Assembly: GCA_963643985.1 (NCBI GenBank)
Contig: CAVINP010000098.1
Coordinates: 1-7,228, forward strand
From: SFTH01 sp963643985
Lineage (GTDB): Bacteria > Bacillota > Clostridia > Christensenellales > Aristaeellaceae
DNA: 7,228 bases
Direction: 5' to 3'
In this document: positions 4,373-7,228 of the stretch, piece after piece
How positions within the stretch are numbered: position 1 is the stretch's first letter
How the letters are laid out: the number at the start of each line of letters is the position of its first letter
Program-made: the position numbers and the translations under genes
Notes under the pieces: generated by a model
What the model was told of the DNA's origin: nothing
Databases searched by the model: none
Seen by the model: the letters and a program-made list of their open reading frames with translations, nothing else

Positions 4373-7040
4373 AATTTTCCTCATCATCGAACAGATTCAT
4401 CATCTGCTCCCTCGTGATCAGCACGTTGCGGGGCTTGGCGCCGTCCGCTTCGGATATGATGCCGCGCTTTTCCATCTCGTCGATGAGCCGGCCTGCGCGG
4501 GCATAACCCACGCGCATGCGGCGCTGCAGCATCGATGTGGACGCCTGTCCGGCATCCACGACGATCTCCACGGCCTCGGCCAGGCGCGCGTCGTACTCGC
4601 CGGCGACTTCCTCGCGCTCGGCATCGCTCCTGACGGCGTTCTCGATCTGCTCGACCACGTCTTCATCGTAGGTGACCTCGCTGCGCTCCTTGATGTAGGA
4701 GACGATGGCGGTGACCTCCTCATCGGAGACCCACGCGCCCTGCACGCGCATGGCCTTGTTGATGCCGGCGGGGGAGAAGAGCATGTCGCCGTTGCCCAGC
4801 AGACGCTCGGCGCCGCCGTGATCGATGATCGTGCGGCTGTCGATCTGCGAAGCCACCGAGAAGGCGATGCGCGAGGGGATGTTGGCCTTGATGATGCCCG
4901 TGATGACGTTCACGGACGGGCGCTGCGTGGCGATGATCAGGTGCATGCCCGCGGCGCGCGCCTTCTGCGCCAGGCGGCAGATGCTGTCCTCGACATCGCC
5001 GGGGGCGACCATCATCAGATCCGCCAGCTCGTCGATCACGATGACCATCTGCGGCATCATCTTTTCGCCCTCGAGCAGGGCCTTGTTGTAGCCCTTGATG
5101 TCGCGCACGCTGCGCTCGGCGAAGCGCTTGTAGCGCATTTCCATCTCCGCGACGGCCCAGTTCAGCGCACTTGCAGCCTTCTTGGGGTCGGTCACGACGG
5201 GCGCGATCAGGTGCGGTATGTCGTTGTAGACCGACAGCTCGACCACCTTGGGGTCGATCATGATCATGCGCACCTCGTCGGGGGTGGCGCGGTAGAGTAT
5301 GGACGTGATGATGGCGTTGATGCACACGGATTTACCGGAACCCGTCTGACCTGCGATCAGCACGTGCGGCATCTTCGCCACGTCCGCGATGATGTAGCGG
5401 CCGGAATTGTCCTTGCCCAGACCCACGGCCAGCCTGGACTTGTGTCCGCGGGCTTCGGGGGACTCGAGCACGTCTCTCAGGCGCACCATTTCGACATGGT
5501 CGTTCGGGATTTCCACGCCCACGGCGGCCTTGCCGGGGATCGGCGCCTCGATGCGCACGGACAGCGCGGCCAGGCGCAGCGCAATGTCGTCCTGCAGGGA
5601 GGTGATGCGCGAGACCTTGATGCCGGGCGCGGGCTGCAGTTCAAAGCAGGTGACAGCCGGGCCGTGCGCCACGCCGACCAGGCGCGTCTCGATGCCGAAG
5701 TTCGCCAGCGTGTCGATGAGCTGCTCCGCCTTGTCGCGGTCGGCCTGCTGATAGGCGGCGGCATCGCGCACGGCCGTGCTCTCCTCGAGCAGGTCGATGG
5801 GCGGATAGTTGTACTCGGCTTCCGGCTCGGGCTCGGGCTCGGCCTTGGGGCGGCGGATGCGCGGCAGGGGCATCTTCGTCTCCGGGGAGTGGGGGATGTC
5901 AAAGGGCGCGTCGTCATCGGCTTCCTCTGCGGGCTGCGGCTCGGGAACGCTGTCGTCCACGGTCACGGGGCGCACGCCCTCCACCACACGGGTGGGTTTG
6001 ACGCTCTTTGGCTCGGGAGAGGCATAGTTGACGGGCTCGAAGGAATCCGTCTGCACCTCAAAGAGGGCATCGGGATCGTCCGCAGCGGGCCTGTTGACGG
6101 TTTCGGCGGGTACGGCATCGGGGACCGGCTCCTCACGGCGGCGCAGCTTGCGCAGGGGCGTGGGGATGTCGATGTCGGTGTTCTGTTTGCTCTCGGCGGC
6201 GCGTATGTCCGGATCGAGGGTCTCGCGGTACATGCCCTGACGGCGGCGCGGGGTGGGGGAGGGCTGCTTCTTGCGCTCGGGCACGAGCGTCGGCTCGCCG
6301 ATGCGCACGAAATCGTCCTCAGCCTTGCGCGGGGGCTGCGAAGGGCGTGTCCGCTGAGGCTCCGGGCGTGTCCGCCGAGGCTCCGGGCGCGGCTGTCTCG
6401 GTTCGGGACGGGGCTTTTCCGCTTCGGGTTCGAACACCTGTTCGGCTCGCCGTTCGGCGCGCTGCCCGGCACGCTCGCGGCTCCAGGCGATGAGCTGCTG
6501 CATGCGGCCGGTGGCGGTCAGGCAGATGAGCATCACCAGCAGGCAGACGATCAGGCCGCCCCAGCTGCCCACGGCGTTCTTGAGCGGATAGGCCAGCAGG
6601 CCGCCCAGCGCACCCGCGCCGCCCTGAAACTGATAGGCGCGGGCGAGGAAATCGGGCAGGGACATGGGCATGTGGCGGTAGAGACCGCTCTCGTTGATGC
6701 TCCAGTTCACCACGCGATCGACGAAAAACAGCTCTACGGCGGTGAAAACCGTCAGAAAGAGCAGCGAATTCATGATGACGTTGACCACGCGCACGCGCTT
6801 GCCGCGGGCAGAGAAGACCAGAAGCACGCCGATCCACACGAATACCAGCGCCAGCAGGGGCGCGACGACGCCCGCCACGCCGAGCATGACGGAGCGTATT
6901 CGGCTCATGGCGGTGTTTTCCTGCGGCACGGCGACCGCGAGGTAGACCAGCAGCACGGCCAGACCGAAGCAGGCCAGTGCAAAGACCGGCTTCAGCGGCG
7001 ATGTGGGCTTGGGTTCGCTTGGTTTTTTCTTTTGAGGCAT
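4371..7040 (-). CDS. ftsK: DNA translocase FtsK/SpoIIIE
   Basis: An 889-residue membrane-anchored, hexameric ATP-driven double-stranded DNA pump that clears chromosome DNA from the division or sporulation septum. Residues 18-38, 52-76, 86-107 and about 157-177 are membrane segments. Residues 178-437 form a long Pro/Arg/Glu-rich linker with 7-residue repeats. The alpha domain is about 438-530. The motor (about 545-790) has Walker A GQTGSGKS at 564-571, Walker B MVIVIDE at 665-671 and the conserved ATQRPSVNVITG at 704-715. A gamma winged helix (about 818-877, QRRMRVGYARAGRLID) reads polarity sequences on the chromosome. The start is supported by GGGAG (7051-7055) 10 nt upstream and a promoter just before it. 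It heads the operon with rimO and pgsA. FtsK and SpoIIIE cannot be separated with certainty from sequence alone; the four-helix anchor and gene order fit the clostridial SpoIIIE-type. Confidence 0.96.
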   Translation of the reverse strand: MPQKKKPSEPKPTSPLKPVFALACFGLAVLLVYLAVAVPQENTAMSRIRSVMLGVAGVVAPLLALVFVWIGVLLVFSARGKRVRVVNVIMNSLLFLTVFTAVELFFVDRVVNWSINESGLYRHMPMSLPDFLARAYQFQGGAGALGGLLAYPLKNAVGSWGGLIVCLLVMLICLTATGRMQQLIAWSRERAGQRAERRAEQVFEPEAEKPRPEPRQPRPEPRRTRPEPQRTRPSQPPRKAEDDFVRIGEPTLVPERKKQPSPTPRRRQGMYRETLDPDIRAAESKQNTDIDIPTPLRKLRRREEPVPDAVPAETVNRPAADDPDALFEVQTDSFEPVNYASPEPKSVKPTRVVEGVRPVTVDDSVPEPQPAEEADDDAPFDIPHSPETKMPLPRIRRPKAEPEPEPEAEYNYPPIDLLEESTAVRDAAAYQQADRDKAEQLIDTLANFGIETRLVGVAHGPAVTCFELQPAPGIKVSRITSLQDDIALRLAALSVRIEAPIPGKAAVGVEIPNDHVEMVRLRDVLESPEARGHKSRLAVGLGKDNSGRYIIADVAKMPHVLIAGQTGSGKSVCINAIITSILYRATPDEVRMIMIDPKVVELSVYNDIPHLIAPVVTDPKKAASALNWAVAEMEMRYKRFAERSVRDIKGYNKALLEGEKMMPQMVIVIDELADLMMVAPGDVEDSICRLAQKARAAGMHLIIATQRPSVNVITGIIKANIPSRIAFSVASQIDSRTIIDHGGAERLLGNGDMLFSPAGINKAMRVQGAWVSDEEVTAIVSYIKERSEVTYDEDVVEQIENAVRSDAEREEVAGEYDARLAEAVEIVVDAGQASTSMLQRRMRVGYARAGRLIDEMEKRGIISEADGAKPRNVLITREQMMNLFDDEEN
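6343..6405 (-). repeat. 21-bp tandem repeat in the FtsK linker
   Basis: Two nearly identical 21-bp units (6343-6363 and 6364-6384, one base different) and a diverged third (6385-6405) encode the 7-residue repeat RPEP-x-x-x within about residues 211-233. Because 21 is a multiple of 3, gain or loss of units keeps the frame, so linker length may vary among strains. Confidence 0.65.
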
Positions 7041-7061
7041 GTTTTTTTATCTCCCGGTGTT

Positions 7062-7090
7062 ATTATATGATTATATGGGTGCGGGTGCAA
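7062..7090 (-). promoter_or_regulatory. Sigma-A-type promoter of the ftsK operon
   Basis: TTGCAC (7085-7090), a 17-bp spacer, and a perfect TATAAT (7062-7067). A second TATAAT lies 8 bp upstream at 7070-7075 but has no -35 at proper distance. Transcription would start near 7055, so the mRNA leader is only about 15 nt and begins with the GGGAG ribosome binding site. Confidence 0.75.
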
Positions 7091-7166
7091 GTTAAATTAG
7101 TGGCTAGGGTGAGCGGTTGAACAGTGCAGTGGATGCTTTGAATCCGCAGTTTTCTTCACCATTGAA

Positions 7167-7178
7167 CCGGTATCTAAT
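7167..7178. repeat. Second copy of a 12-bp element also found at the ftsK stop
   Basis: CCGGTATCTAAT here is identical to 4364-4375. It abuts the terminator stem at 7179. The stretch between it and the ftsK promoter (7091-7166) contains no gene, only weak 7-bp-like units such as AGTGGCT and AGGGTGA (7099-7112). Confidence 0.45.
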
Positions 7179-7209
7179 AAAAAGGAGCCGTCCGAGACAG
7201 CTCCTTTTT
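7179..7209 (-). terminator. Intrinsic terminator of the gene upstream of ftsK (off the right edge)
   Basis: The stem AAAAAGGAGC / GCTCCTTTTT (7179-7188 and 7200-7209) encloses GTC-cga-GAC. On the minus strand the one imperfect position is a U-G wobble, but on the plus strand it is a C-A mismatch, so the hairpin is better on the minus strand. A run of five Ts ends the stem. It separates the ftsK operon from the preceding transcription unit. Confidence 0.85.
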
Positions 7210-7228
7210 ATCGGGAAACGGTTCAGCC

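Noticed and set aside
4322..4387. A rimO start 22 codons further upstream
   Set aside because: It would translate the 7-bp repeat array and overlap the ftsK end, while the start at 4321 has its own ribosome binding site and the normal family N-terminus.
4251..7070. Plus-strand open frame of 939 codons opposite ftsK
   Set aside because: It spans the antisense of ftsK and its promoter, and its sequence is low in recognisable motifs.

Overview
This window comes from a GC-rich member of the Bacillota (Clostridia-like). The evidence is strong Shine-Dalgarno sequences, sigma-A-type promoters, a four-helix SpoIIIE/FtsK-type translocase followed by rimO and pgsA (an arrangement common in Clostridia), and a SARP/BTAD-type regulator of a kind frequent in that class. 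Every supported gene lies on the minus strand, so transcription runs from high to low coordinates. The long open frames on the plus strand are antisense shadows of GC-rich genes.

Layout in transcription order. 7179-7209: intrinsic terminator of a gene lying beyond the right edge. 7090-7062: sigma-A promoter with a leader of about 15 nt. 7040-4371: ftsK/spoIIIE DNA translocase. 4321-3008: rimO, the methylthiotransferase for ribosomal protein S12. 3006-2446: pgsA, phosphatidylglycerophosphate synthase, whose GTG start sits 1 nt after the rimO stop. 2442-2410: a hairpin terminator beginning right at the pgsA stop. ftsK-rimO-pgsA therefore reads as one operon joining chromosome segregation, ribosome modification and membrane phospholipid synthesis.

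2445-1745 is an intergenic region of about 700 bp with no intact gene. It holds a nested inverted repeat, two 7-bp repeat arrays, and a wreck of a type II toxin-antitoxin module: the first 18 codons of a RelB/DinJ-like antitoxin joined directly, out of frame, to the middle of a YafQ-like toxin, which is itself cut off where a 7-bp repeat array begins.

1744-1716 is a near-consensus promoter for a 403-residue regulator (1650-439) with a winged helix, a BTAD domain and a degenerate GGDEF-like C-terminus. Its upstream region carries repeated TGACA boxes. After its stop come another 7-bp array and a block of three adjacent hairpins. The left edge (169-1) holds the start of an exported protein rich in Val, Glu, Ala, Pro and Thr.

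The most unusual signals are the truncated toxin-antitoxin relic and the family of short period-7 arrays that sit next to gene ends and at the broken end of the toxin. I see no intact novel defence or mobile system here, and no tRNA, rRNA or CRISPR.
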